DNA of 31,878 bases from an uncultured Lachnospiraceae bacterium (GCA_910586205.1 CAJUGD010000040.1:1-31878), one strand, 5' to 3'; counted from the first letter of the stretch, positions 22,973 through 31,731 are shown. The notes: generated by a model not told the origin, from the sequence alone. Numbers and translations are program-made.

Positions 22973-24130
22973 ATGATGTTCCATAAGTTGATTGTCCCGC
23001 CGGTTCTGTATTCCGGTCAGGGCTGTATGGCAGAAGGTATCCGGGAGATTGTGGAGAAGGAACAGGCCGGAAAGGTTCTGGTATTTACGGACAAGGGTAT
23101 CATGGGGGCAGGGCTGATTCATTTGCTGCTGGATGTGTTAAAGGAAAGGCAGGTAGAATATGAGATATTCGATGATTTAAGGCCAGAGCCGTCCTACGAA
23201 GATGTGGAGAATATCTGCAGGCAGGCTGAGGACAGCCAGGGAGATCTGATTGTGGCCTTTGGTGGGGGTTCTGTCATGGATGCGGCCAAGCTTTGTTCGA
23301 TTTTAAAGGGTTCCCAATATTCGGTGCAGGATCTGCTGGCAGATCCGGGGCTGGGGAAGAAGCAGATAAAGCTGGCAGCCATCCCGACCACCTGTGGAAC
23401 CGGTTCAGAGGCAACCTGCAATGCCATTGTGGCGATTCCGGAGGAAGAAGTGAAAAAGGGAATTGTAAATCATGAAATGATTCCCGACTATGTGATTCTG
23501 GACTCTGAGGTAATCCGAAATCTGCCGAAGGAGATTGTGGCAGCTACCGGGGTGGATGCGTTGGCACATGCAGTGGAGTGTTTTACCTCCAAGAAGGCCA
23601 CTCCTTTAAGTGATACCTATGCCCTGGCAGGGGCAAAGCTGATTTTTGAACATATCCGTGAGGCTTATGAGAATCCGCACCATATGGAGGCAAAGGAAGC
23701 CATGCTTTTAGGAGCCTTCTATGGGGGCATCGCCATTACCGGCAGCGGAACTACGGCAGTTCATGCGCTCTCTTATCCTTTGGGGGGAAAGTACCATATT
23801 CCCCATGGGGTCTCCAATGCCATTATTTTCGGCCATGTAATGAGGATGAACAAGGAGGCATGTGCAGAGCAGCTGGCGCGGCTGTGTGACGCCATTTATC
23901 CGCAACTTAGCGGGGCCGGTCAGGATGAGAAGGCTGACCATGTTATCCGGGAGATCGAGGAGATTATCCGGTTTACCCAGATTCCCACAGATCTTTACCG
24001 CTTTGGTGTAAAGAGGGAGGATTTGGATTTCCTTGTGGATGCGGGAAGTAAGCAGACCAGGCTTTTGGTAAACAACAAAAAGGAGCTGACTTTAGAGGAC
24101 ATCCGCCGGATTTACCAGAAAGTTTTATGA
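22973..24130 (+). CDS. Iron-dependent (group III) alcohol dehydrogenase
   Basis: The 385-aa product has the Fe-ADH fold: NAD-binding LIVAFGGGSVMDAAKL, IPTTCGTGSEAT, and metal-ligand regions GVDALAHAVECFTS (Asp and His), GTTAVHALSYPLGGKYHIPHG (His residues). AGGAGAGGGG precedes ATG 22973; ATG 22976 is an alternative. It is the first gene of the operon divergent from the PrpR_N regulator. In this context it probably reduces an aldehyde released by the aldolase encoded at the end, or oxidises a hydroxy acid. A small CCCC-TTCG-GGGG hairpin (24136-24147) follows before the next gene. Confidence 0.9.
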   Translation: MMFHKLIVPPVLYSGQGCMAEGIREIVEKEQAGKVLVFTDKGIMGAGLIHLLLDVLKERQVEYEIFDDLRPEPSYEDVENICRQAEDSQGDLIVAFGGGSVMDAAKLCSILKGSQYSVQDLLADPGLGKKQIKLAAIPTTCGTGSEATCNAIVAIPEEEVKKGIVNHEMIPDYVILDSEVIRNLPKEIVAATGVDALAHAVECFTSKKATPLSDTYALAGAKLIFEHIREAYENPHHMEAKEAMLLGAFYGGIAITGSGTTAVHALSYPLGGKYHIPHGVSNAIIFGHVMRMNKEACAEQLARLCDAIYPQLSGAGQDEKADHVIREIEEIIRFTQIPTDLYRFGVKREDLDFLVDAGSKQTRLLVNNKKELTLEDIRRIYQKVL

Positions 24131-24188
24131 AAGTTCCCCTTCGGGGGCATCAGGATGGACAAAGAACAGGGATGAGAAGGAGGATAAC

Positions 24189-25280
24189 ATGAAAGGATTA
24201 CCGATTCTTGCGATTACAGCCGGAGACCCGGCGGGTTCAGGGCCGGAGATTACGGCAAAGGCATTTACCCATGGGGAGATTTATCCGATTTGCAGACCTT
24301 TGGTGATCGGGGATGTGGCGGTCATGGAGCAGGCTATCCGCTTTACCGGTTTGGAGAATCAGCTCCGGGTAAGGGGGGTAAGGAATGTGGAGGAGGCTGG
24401 TTTTGAGCCGGGAATCATGGATGTATATGACATGCGTCTGATTGATGACCCAAAAACCATTGGCATCGGAACAGTCAATGCCGTGGCAGGGGAGGCGGCG
24501 TTTCAGTATGTGGTGAAGGCCATTGACCTGGCGATGAAGAATCAGGTGGATGGAACCATCACCAATGCAATCAGCAAGGAAGCCATCAATCTGGCAGGCC
24601 ATCACTATTCCGGGCACACGGAGATTTATGCAGATTACACCAAAACGAAAAAGTATTGTATGATGCTGGCCCATGAGGATTTCCGGGTGACGCATGTGTC
24701 TACCCATGTCTCGCTCCGGGAAGCCTGTGACCGCTGCAAAAAGGAACGGATATTGGATGTGATTGAAATGTCCTATGAGGTGTGCAGAGACTTGGGGATT
24801 GAAAATCCAAGGATTGCGGTGGCAGGATTAAATCCCCACTGTGGTGAGCATGGGATGTTTGGAACCGAGGAGATTCAGGAGATTGAGCCGGCCATTCAGG
24901 CGGCAAAAGCCAGGGGAATCCAGGCGATTGGCCCCTGCCCGCCGGATACGGTATTTTCCCAGGCAATCGGAGGCTGGTATGATATTGTGGTTTGCCAGTT
25001 CCATGACCAGGGACACATTCCCACCAAGGTACAGGGCTTTGTCTATAACCGAGAGAAGCAGTGCTGGAACGCAGTGGCAGGCATTAACATCACCCTGGGG
25101 CTTCCCATTATCCGGGTGTCCGTGGATCACGGAACGGCATTTGATCATGCAGGCAAGGGGGATGCCAATGAACTCAGCCTTTTAAATTCCATTGAGTACG
25201 GGGCGAAAATGGCAGACAGCAGACGGAATAAGCAGGAGGGAGGAAGCATCCATGGACAGGCTCCTGATCATCGCGGATGA
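24189..25280 (+). CDS. pdxA2: PdxA2-type 4-phospho-hydroxy-acid dehydrogenase
   Basis: The 363-aa product belongs to the PdxA family: N-terminus PILAITAGDPAGSGPEI, HHYSGHTE, VAGLNPHCGEHGMFG, QFHDQGHIPTK and VDHGTAFDHAGKG, including the three metal-binding His regions. Adjacent to a DUF1537 kinase it is better read as PdxA2 (4-phospho-D-threonate/D-erythronate dehydrogenase, oxidising and decarboxylating to dihydroxyacetone phosphate) than as the vitamin B6 enzyme PdxA. AAGGAGG lies before the ATG. Its last 29 bp overlap the kinase gene, and its C-terminal tail beyond GAKMADSRR is probably non-conserved. Confidence 0.85.
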   Translation: MKGLPILAITAGDPAGSGPEITAKAFTHGEIYPICRPLVIGDVAVMEQAIRFTGLENQLRVRGVRNVEEAGFEPGIMDVYDMRLIDDPKTIGIGTVNAVAGEAAFQYVVKAIDLAMKNQVDGTITNAISKEAINLAGHHYSGHTEIYADYTKTKKYCMMLAHEDFRVTHVSTHVSLREACDRCKKERILDVIEMSYEVCRDLGIENPRIAVAGLNPHCGEHGMFGTEEIQEIEPAIQAAKARGIQAIGPCPPDTVFSQAIGGWYDIVVCQFHDQGHIPTKVQGFVYNREKQCWNAVAGINITLGLPIIRVSVDHGTAFDHAGKGDANELSLLNSIEYGAKMADSRRNKQEGGSIHGQAPDHRG

Positions 25281-26538
25281 TTTTACGGGCGCTCTTGATA
25301 CAGGAATCCAGTTTACCAAAATGGGAATCCGGGCAAGGATTGTGACGGATTACCGATATGATTTCGGCCAGCTAAGGACAGAGGACAGCCTTCTTAGCGT
25401 CAGTACGGACACTCGCCCCCGCTCCCCGAAGGAGGCTTATGACCGGGTGTTTCAGTTGGCGGTAAATGCCCGAAGGGCAGGCTTTCAGTATGTATACAAG
25501 AAAACCGATTCCGGACTGCGGGGGAATATCGGAATGGAACTGAAAGCGGTCATGGATGCCTATGAACAGCAGGCGATTGCCTTTATTCCGGCTTTTCCCA
25601 GGCTGAACCGGATTACAAGGGGAGGACTTCAATATATTGACGGCATTCCGGTAAAGGAAAGTGTATTTGGGAAGGATCCCTTTGAGCCGGTGCGGTATTC
25701 CGATATCGGGGAAATCATTGGCTCCCAGACCGATATGAAGATTGTCAAGGTTTCCAGAGGGGACTGGCGGCAGATCGATTGGGAGAGCGGCAGAGAGCAG
25801 ACGGTTTTTTTGCTGGATGCAGAGACAGACGCGGATCTGGCAGCCATTGCAGGAATGCTGAAGGAGCAGAACCGGATGGTGGTGATTGCAGGCTGTGCAG
25901 GGTTTGCGGCAAATTATGACCAGATGCTTCGGTTTAAAAAGGGAAATCCCCACTATATGCAGGAGTCAGATGGGCTTTTTGCTCTGTGCGGGAGCGTGAA
26001 TCAGATTACGGTTGACCAGGTGAACTATGCAAAGGATTTTGGGTTTGTCAGAGCCCATCTTTCCAACAGACAGAAGCTGGGAATCGGAGAGCGGACGCCA
26101 GAGGAGGACAGGGAATTTTTTGACGCCCTTTATAGGCAGGTGTCAGGGACAGATAAATATATCCTGGATACGCTGGATGTGCCTGGGGAGGAGACGGCAG
26201 AGGCATTTGCCGGAAGAAACGGCATGAGTCTTTCGGATATCCGGTTCCGGATTGCAGACAGCTTAGGAAGGATTGCCATGGAAATGGTAAACCGGGGGCT
26301 GAATTACACCATCAGCATGACAGGCGGCGACACACTGATGGGATTTATGAACCATATCGGTAAGACGGAGCTGGTGCCGATCTGTGAGATCGGTAAGGGA
26401 GCCGTGCTTTCTGCCATGCGCTGGAATGGGAAGCGGATCCAGGTGATTTCAAAATCCGGCGGGTTCGGGGAAGAAAATATCTTTGTACAAATGTATGATA
26501 CTGTCATTAATTTCAAAAAAGGGGACAGAGATGAATAA
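25252..26538 (+). CDS. DUF1537 four-carbon acid-sugar kinase
   Basis: The 428-aa product matches the DtnK/OtnK family: N-terminal sugar-binding motif IIADDFTGALDTGIQF, KKTDSGLRGNIG, a linker, and the C-terminal nucleotide-binding part with ISMTGGDTLMGF and KSGGFG. Known members phosphorylate D-threonate, erythronate or related C4 sugar acids at the 4-OH, feeding PdxA2. I chose ATG 25252 (GGAGGAAGC upstream), which opens directly with the conserved domain; this gives a 29-bp overlap with pdxA2. It overlaps the TRAP gene by 8 bp. Whether the substrate is C4 is inference. Confidence 0.88.
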   Translation: MDRLLIIADDFTGALDTGIQFTKMGIRARIVTDYRYDFGQLRTEDSLLSVSTDTRPRSPKEAYDRVFQLAVNARRAGFQYVYKKTDSGLRGNIGMELKAVMDAYEQQAIAFIPAFPRLNRITRGGLQYIDGIPVKESVFGKDPFEPVRYSDIGEIIGSQTDMKIVKVSRGDWRQIDWESGREQTVFLLDAETDADLAAIAGMLKEQNRMVVIAGCAGFAANYDQMLRFKKGNPHYMQESDGLFALCGSVNQITVDQVNYAKDFGFVRAHLSNRQKLGIGERTPEEDREFFDALYRQVSGTDKYILDTLDVPGEETAEAFAGRNGMSLSDIRFRIADSLGRIAMEMVNRGLNYTISMTGGDTLMGFMNHIGKTELVPICEIGKGAVLSAMRWNGKRIQVISKSGGFGEENIFVQMYDTVINFKKGDRDE

Positions 26539-27013
26539 AAAAGGATTTTTTGATACAATAGAAGAAAATATTATTGCTGTTGGGATTATTCTCATGGTAA
26601 TCATGGAGACGGCAAATGCAATTCTTAAGCTGGTTTTCCCTGCGGGAACCGGATATCCGGAGGAGCTGGCGTGTTATGCCTATGTGTGGGTGGCTTTTCT
26701 CTGTGCGTCTTTTTGTACAAAGAGGAGCGCAAACATCATTGTGGATGCACTGGCCAATCTGTATCCAAAGCCTGTGAGGCGGGTGCTGGATTATCTGCAG
26801 TACATCCTGGATATGCTGATGTCTGTGTTGTTTGTCTATGGAGGATTTTTATATGTGGGCACAACCATTTCTGAGGGAACCGTGGGAAAGACCGGTTTTC
26901 CCTGCTGGATTGTCTATCTGGCGCCTGTTGTGGGATTTGGCCTGAATATTGTCCGGGATGTTCAGAAGATACTTGAAGTGAAGGCTGCACAGACAGCAAA
27001 TGTACAAGCGTAA
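26531..27013 (+). CDS. TRAP transporter small permease (DctQ-like)
   Basis: The 160-aa membrane protein has four predicted helices; conserved features include EELACYAYVWVAFLCASFCTKR, typical of DctQ (…E…RY…W…G.). It starts within the kinase gene (8-bp overlap), with GGGGACAGAG as a modest ribosome site. It should pair with DctM encoded next. TRAP transporters use a Na+ gradient and a periplasmic/extracellular binding protein to import organic and sugar acids, including sialic acid. Confidence 0.9.
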   Translation: MNKKGFFDTIEENIIAVGIILMVIMETANAILKLVFPAGTGYPEELACYAYVWVAFLCASFCTKRSANIIVDALANLYPKPVRRVLDYLQYILDMLMSVLFVYGGFLYVGTTISEGTVGKTGFPCWIVYLAPVVGFGLNIVRDVQKILEVKAAQTANVQA

Positions 27014-27028
27014 GGGGGAGATGATAAC

Positions 27029-28312
27029 ATGTTAGCGCTTATCTTTACATCATTTTTTGTGGTTTTGATCGGCATGGGCTTTTCCATGACCCTTTCTTAT
27101 GGGGCAGCTTTTATTATCCCTGCGTTTGCAACCGGGTTTAGTCAGTACAATATGGAGAGTATTGTGCAGTGGCTCTGCAGTGCGGCAGGAAAAACCACCT
27201 ATGTGGCCATCGCTCTCTTTGTGGTATCCGGCAACATCATGTCTCAGGGAAAGCTTACCGAGCAGATTTTTGCATTTTTCCAGTATTTCCTCGGACGCTC
27301 GAAGTCCTGTATTCCCATTGTTGCCGTGCTGACAGCAATCTTTTACGGGATGATTTCCGGCTCCGGAATGGCAGTCGTGGCGGCGGTGGGAGCCATGGTG
27401 CTGCCTATGCTGATTGAATATGGCTACAATCAGGCGTTTTTTGCGGCAATGCTTGCGGCGGCTGGTTCTCTGGGACAGCTGATTCCCCCATCCTCTGCCA
27501 TTCTTCAGTACTGTGCTATGGCAGGAACGGATGAGTCGGACATGTTTAAGGTGGGGGCAGTGATTGGGTTTACCTGTGCGGTGGCTCTTGTGGCGATCAC
27601 CTTTTTCCATTGCAGAAAGGATACAGGAGACACGGAAAAATCCATGAAAGCCTATGAGGAGCTGAAGGCCCAGGGGTTTGCAAAGGTGGTGGGAACCTCG
27701 GTCTGGGGACTGCTTTCCCCGGTTATCATACTGGGCGGGATTTTTACCAACCTGCTTTCCGTGGTGGAGGCGGCAGCAATCTCCGTGGTGTACGCCTGCT
27801 TTGTCTCCCTGTTTATATACAAATCCCTGGATTTGAAGGGATTGTGGGACGCCTTTAAGGGTTCGGTAAAAAATGTGGCCTCTGTGGCCATGATGCTGGC
27901 ATTTGCCGTGGCGTTTTCTAGTCTGTTGGATGTGTTTAACGGGGGAGAAGTGATTGCAGCTGCCATTACCTCGGTACTGTCTACCCCCACGGCATTTGTG
28001 GTTGCTTCTGTGGTGGTCATGTCAGTAGGGATGATGTTTATGAACCCGATTGCCATCATTGTTCCGATTGTGGCGCCGATTGCGGCATCCTTTGGCCTGG
28101 ATCCCATGGTATACGGCGCGGGTATGTCTGGTATTGTGGCAATCGGTTCCCTTACTCCGCCGTTTGGGGTGTCCCTTTACATCATGTCCCCCATTGCCAA
28201 GGTTCATCCCATGACCATTGCCAGGAAGGTATTGCCTCTCTGGGGGCTGATGACGGGTATTATCCTGATTTACATGCTGTTTCCCCAACTGTCTGTGTGG
28301 GCGTATAAATAG
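27029..28312 (+). CDS. TRAP transporter large permease (DctM-like)
   Basis: The 427-aa product is a DctM-type permease with about 11-12 helices; seen: AIFYGMISGSGMAVVAAVGAMVLPMLIEYGYN and SLGQLIPPSSAILQYCAMAGTDESDMFKVGA, and the mirrored MNPIAIIVPIVAPIAASFGLDP and GSLTPPFGVSLYIM in the second half. GGGGGAG precedes the ATG. No DctP binding-protein gene lies anywhere in the operon, so that subunit must be encoded elsewhere. Confidence 0.92.
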   Translation: MLALIFTSFFVVLIGMGFSMTLSYGAAFIIPAFATGFSQYNMESIVQWLCSAAGKTTYVAIALFVVSGNIMSQGKLTEQIFAFFQYFLGRSKSCIPIVAVLTAIFYGMISGSGMAVVAAVGAMVLPMLIEYGYNQAFFAAMLAAAGSLGQLIPPSSAILQYCAMAGTDESDMFKVGAVIGFTCAVALVAITFFHCRKDTGDTEKSMKAYEELKAQGFAKVVGTSVWGLLSPVIILGGIFTNLLSVVEAAAISVVYACFVSLFIYKSLDLKGLWDAFKGSVKNVASVAMMLAFAVAFSSLLDVFNGGEVIAAAITSVLSTPTAFVVASVVVMSVGMMFMNPIAIIVPIVAPIAASFGLDPMVYGAGMSGIVAIGSLTPPFGVSLYIMSPIAKVHPMTIARKVLPLWGLMTGIILIYMLFPQLSVWAYK

Positions 28313-28563
28313 AGCCGACGGCGTGGCAGATGGCGGAAGGAGCGGGGAAAGGTTTGTGCAGTTTTAGGATGCAGAGATGAAAGCATGGGCAGCAGGTTTT
28401 TGCACAGGACAGTAAAGTATGATTCTGGTTTGACCAGGCTGTGAAAGACCAACGATTCAAAGTCAAGCAGATAATTGAAACAATCAAAAGAAATGATGAT
28501 AGGAAAAAAGCACGACAACAAGACCTGCTGTCAGGCAGGATGGAACGGGAAAAGGAGAAGAAT
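28313..28563 (+). other. Gene-free gap between dctM and the BNR gene
   Basis: About 250 bases without a convincing gene. A frame in phase with the next gene is open from 28441 but lacks conserved character and a ribosome site. I see no strong terminator or consensus promoter. It may be the leftover of a deleted gene. Confidence 0.4.
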
Positions 28564-29724
28564 ATGGAATACAAACATTTGGGAGGTTTGACTCCGGATG
28601 GGACAATTTATGTAAATGATGAGATGGGGACATGGGAGGCCATGATTCCTCCCGGCAGCTATGCAACGGCCCATGCGCCTGCGCTTTTGGAACTGGAAAA
28701 CGGGGATATGCTGTGTGCCTGGTTTGCAGGCTCTTTTGAGGGCAGCAAGGATATCAGCATTGTATGTGCGAGAAAGGAGAAAGATGCAGATCACTGGGAG
28801 GCGCCGGTTCCCGTGTCTTATGATAAAGAGAGAAGCGAGCAGAATCCTTCCCTGTTTGCAGGCCCGGACGGGGCCGTGTGGTGTATGTACACAGCACAGC
28901 TAGACCGTGTGGAGGGAAAGGACAATATGCAGTTCACCTCCATTATCCGCTGCCAGAAGTCCTGGGATTATGGCAGGAGCTGGGGGGAGGCGGAGGTGAT
29001 ATTCCCCCAGGAAGGCAGCTTTTGCAGACAGCCGATTCAGGTGCTTTCAAGCGGACGATGGATTTTCGGAAACTGGATTTGCACGGATTCTGTCAATGGC
29101 CTGGAGGGGGATCCTACGGCATTCCGCATATCGGATGATCAGGGAAAGACCTGGCGGCTGGTGGAGATGCCAAACAGCAATGGGGCAGTTCATGCAAATG
29201 TGGTGGAACTTGAGCCGGGGAAGCTGATCTGTCTCTTGAGAAGCCGTTTTGCCGATTATGTGTACATCAGCCGCTCCGAGGACAACGGAGACAGCTGGAC
29301 AAAGCCAATGCCTACAGTGCTTCCCAACAACAACTCTTCCATCAGCGCCCTGAAGCTTAAGAGCGGGCGGATTGCCATTGCCTACAATCCCACCCACACC
29401 CCCAATCCGGTGTATGGAAAGGTGGCATGGCCGGGGCTGCGGTGCCCGGTGGCAGTGGCCTTGTCAGAAGACGGCGGCAGAACCTTCCCGATGATCCGCA
29501 ACATAGAGCGGGGAGAAGGTTTTATGGGGGAGGAGAACAAAACAAACAACAAGCAATACGAATATCCCTGCCTGATGCAGAGCCGGGACGGCCGCCTGCA
29601 TCTGGCCTATGCCTACAAGAACCGAATCGGAGTGAAATATGTGAGTTTTACGGAAGAAGACGTGATGGGAGCAAAGCGGGAGCGTGTGGGGCTCTACAAT
29701 CCAACAGCAGCCCAAAGCAGATAA
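28564..29724 (+). CDS. BNR/Asp-box repeat protein (sialidase superfamily fold, probably not a true sialidase)
   Basis: The 386-aa product has four Asp-box motifs on a six-bladed propeller layout: SWDYGRSW (133-140), SDDQGKTW (190-197), SEDNGDSW (238-245) and SEDGGRTF (301-308). The N-terminal sialidase motif (F/Y)RIP, which carries an active-site Arg, is replaced by AHAPALLEL (36-44). There is no signal peptide, so the protein is cytoplasmic. It belongs to the BNR_2 group often annotated as exo-alpha-sialidase. In this operon a role as hydrolase, lyase or epimerase-like enzyme on an imported acidic sugar derivative is plausible. AAAAGGAGAAG precedes ATG 28564. Confidence 0.82.
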   Translation: MEYKHLGGLTPDGTIYVNDEMGTWEAMIPPGSYATAHAPALLELENGDMLCAWFAGSFEGSKDISIVCARKEKDADHWEAPVPVSYDKERSEQNPSLFAGPDGAVWCMYTAQLDRVEGKDNMQFTSIIRCQKSWDYGRSWGEAEVIFPQEGSFCRQPIQVLSSGRWIFGNWICTDSVNGLEGDPTAFRISDDQGKTWRLVEMPNSNGAVHANVVELEPGKLICLLRSRFADYVYISRSEDNGDSWTKPMPTVLPNNNSSISALKLKSGRIAIAYNPTHTPNPVYGKVAWPGLRCPVAVALSEDGGRTFPMIRNIERGEGFMGEENKTNNKQYEYPCLMQSRDGRLHLAYAYKNRIGVKYVSFTEEDVMGAKRERVGLYNPTAAQSR

Positions 29725-29758
29725 AGGGCAGCGGGCCTGACAAGGGGAGGAACAGACC

Positions 29759-30226
29759 ATGATTATTGACCATATAGACAATATTTTATTTTACCGGGAG
29801 CTGCTTCCCGGGCTGGAAGCGGGAATCCGGGCTTTGCAGAGCCGGGACAAATGGGAGCCGGGAAGATATGAGTTTGAGGGCGGTTATTTTATGATTCAGG
29901 AGGGTGTGACAAAGCCCATGGAGGAAGGAACCTATGAGGCACACCGAAGGTATGTGGATGTTCAGATTCTGTTAAGTGGCTGTGAGGAACTGGCGTGGAA
30001 GGAATACCAGGGGCTTACCCCGGTCATTCCCTACAATCCGGATAAAGATCAGGAGCGGTTAGCGGGCAAAAGAGAGCATATTATGCTGATTTCTGAGGGA
30101 ATGTTTTATGCAGCCTTTCCTCAGGACGGCCATAAGGCGGTGGCTCATACAAAGGAACCCCATTCTTATAGGAAAGCGGTGATGAAGCTGCCGGTGAGAG
30201 CGGGTGATTTATTCACTGGAATTTAG
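29759..30226 (+). CDS. YhcH/YjgK/YiaL (DUF386) family protein
   Basis: The 155-aa product has the DUF386 cupin-like pattern: YEAHRRYVDVQILLSGCEELAW, MFYAAFPQDGHKAVAHTKEP and a final VMKLPV. Conserved His and Glu residues probably bind a metal. E. coli YhcH is linked to sialic acid catabolism (nan regulon) and YiaL to sugar-acid metabolism; the molecular role is likely anomerase or epimerase-like and not settled. GGGGAGGAA precedes the ATG, 34 bases after the BNR gene. Confidence 0.88.
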   Translation: MIIDHIDNILFYRELLPGLEAGIRALQSRDKWEPGRYEFEGGYFMIQEGVTKPMEEGTYEAHRRYVDVQILLSGCEELAWKEYQGLTPVIPYNPDKDQERLAGKREHIMLISEGMFYAAFPQDGHKAVAHTKEPHSYRKAVMKLPVRAGDLFTGI

Positions 30227-30240
30227 GAAAGGATGTACTG

Positions 30241-30312
30241 GTGTACTGTCCAGATATAATCCGGACAGTACACGGGAGTGTGTCTGAAAATTGCTTTCCG
30301 TCAGACACGCTC
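30241..30312. repeat. Two consecutive hairpins before the aldolase gene
   Basis: First hairpin: GTGTACTGTCC (30241-30251) with GGACAGTACAC (30263-30273). Second: GAGTGTGTCTGA (30276-30287) with TCAGACACGCTC (30301-30312), one G-U pair. No T-run follows, so they look like intergenic repeats or mRNA processing/stability elements that separate the aldolase message from the upstream genes. Confidence 0.7.
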
Positions 30313-30364
30313 TAGAGACAAGGACAATGAGATTTCGCCGTAAGGGCGGGAATGGAGAAAAATT

Positions 30365-31261
30365 ATGGTAGAATTAGTAAAAGGGATTATCGCAGCCATG
30401 CAGACTCCCATGAAGGAAGATGGCAGCCTGAATGAAGCAGAGATGAGAAATCAGATCAACAGGGAAATTATGGCCGGGGTGGATGGTGTTTTTTGCCTGG
30501 GAACCAACGGGGAGTTTTTCGTCCTTTCTTTGGAGGAGCGGATTCGTGTGATGGAAATCTTCGTGGAGGAGGTAAGAGGACGGGTGCCGGTATATGCAGG
30601 AACCGGATGTGTCAGTACCGCGGACACCATTTATCTGTCAAAAGAGGCTCAGAGAATCGGCGTGGATGTGATTTCTGTCATCACCCCCTATTTTGCCGCC
30701 ATCAGCCAGGAGGAATTATATGAGCATTACCGGGCAGTTGCCGAAGGGGTAGACCTTCCGATTGTCATGTACAATATTCCCATGAGGGCAGGTGTTACCA
30801 TTGAGCCGGAGACCGTGGCAAGGCTGGCGGATATCCCCAACATTGTGGGCGTCAAGGATTCCAGCGGCAAATTTGAACTGATTCAGGCCTACATCCATGC
30901 CACAAGGGGGAAAGAATTTGCAGTTCTTTCGGGAAATGACGCCTTGATTCTGGATACCTTAAAGGCTGGGGGAACCGGAGGGATTACGGCGATTTCCAAC
31001 ATCCTGCCAGAGATTATGGTGAGTATCTACCAGAAATACATGGCTGGGGATGAAGCCGGGGCGAGAAAGGCCCAGGATTCCATTGCCCCGATCCGGGCAT
31101 GTTTCCAATATGGCAATCCCAACTCCATCGTAAAGGTGGCAACCAACCTGATCGGACATCCGGTGGGGCCGTGCCGCAAGCCCTTTGGCCTGGTGCCGGA
31201 TGAGGCGAGGGAAGCCATTGCCCGATGCATTGATACGTATTATGGGGAGTATAAGAAATAG
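30365..31261 (+). CDS. DapA/NanA-family class I aldolase (dihydrodipicolinate synthase superfamily)
   Basis: The 298-aa product is an (alpha/beta)8 lyase with Schiff-base Lys164 (VGVKDSSGKF), Tyr136 in VMYNIPMRAG, and GTNGEFF at 46-52. In true DapA the pocket motif is GTTGE; the Asn here argues for a different 2-keto acid substrate, while Arg141 after YNIP resembles DapA rather than N-acetylneuraminate lyase. Family members cleave or condense pyruvate with an aldehyde, or dehydrate sugar acids. As the last gene of the operon it probably cleaves or dehydrates the imported sugar acid. TGGAGAAAAATT precedes the ATG. Confidence 0.88.
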   Translation: MVELVKGIIAAMQTPMKEDGSLNEAEMRNQINREIMAGVDGVFCLGTNGEFFVLSLEERIRVMEIFVEEVRGRVPVYAGTGCVSTADTIYLSKEAQRIGVDVISVITPYFAAISQEELYEHYRAVAEGVDLPIVMYNIPMRAGVTIEPETVARLADIPNIVGVKDSSGKFELIQAYIHATRGKEFAVLSGNDALILDTLKAGGTGGITAISNILPEIMVSIYQKYMAGDEAGARKAQDSIAPIRACFQYGNPNSIVKVATNLIGHPVGPCRKPFGLVPDEAREAIARCIDTYYGEYKK

Positions 31262-31656
31262 GAGAGAAAATCTATGGTTAGATGGGAATTTCAGATAAAG
31301 GCTCTTGCCAACTTTTGCCGGATGTCACCGGAAAGCCGGTAAAAGAGGCGATTTCGTGCATTAGCAGAGTGGAGATGTGTGCTCACAAAATCAGATATGG
31401 GAAGATTTTGTGAGTATGTTGAAGGATAAAGAATGTAACCTGGGGCTGTCTCAAATACGGCAATTTCACAGGGTAAGGATGATATCGGAAGGATATGGAT
31501 GCCTTACATGGTGGGATGTGCGGATTGGGGGCAGCCTTTTGCTCATGAAATGGAATCCTTTAGAGGGGAAAATCATCCTCAAAATAGTCAGAAACAAAAG
31601 AAGCAGTCAAACATCAAAGAAAAGTGAAAAAGTGCCAACGATGTTACTGTCCACAT
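31262..31656 (+). other. Gene debris after the aldolase gene
   Basis: No intact gene is supported. Two short frames have protein-like character: ATG 31281 to about 31412 (MGISDKGSCQLLPDVTGKPV...) and a frame 31439-31627 (...GKDDIGRIWMPYMVGCADWG...FAHEMESFRGEN). They are in different frames, neither has a good ribosome site, and together they may be remnants of one degraded gene. I do not recognise the family. Confidence 0.35.
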
Positions 31657-31686
31657 CATGGCTAATCACTCCGCTGATTAGCCATG
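31657..31686. repeat. Perfect 12-bp inverted repeat (hairpin)
   Basis: CATGGCTAATCA (31657-31668), 6-nt loop CTCCGC, TGATTAGCCATG (31675-31686). No T-run on either side. Part of a hairpin cluster with the repeat at 31732-31764. Confidence 0.85.
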
Positions 31687-31731
31687 AGCCAGTACCCCCA
31701 TCGCCGCAGGCGATTTTAAACGGGCATATGC

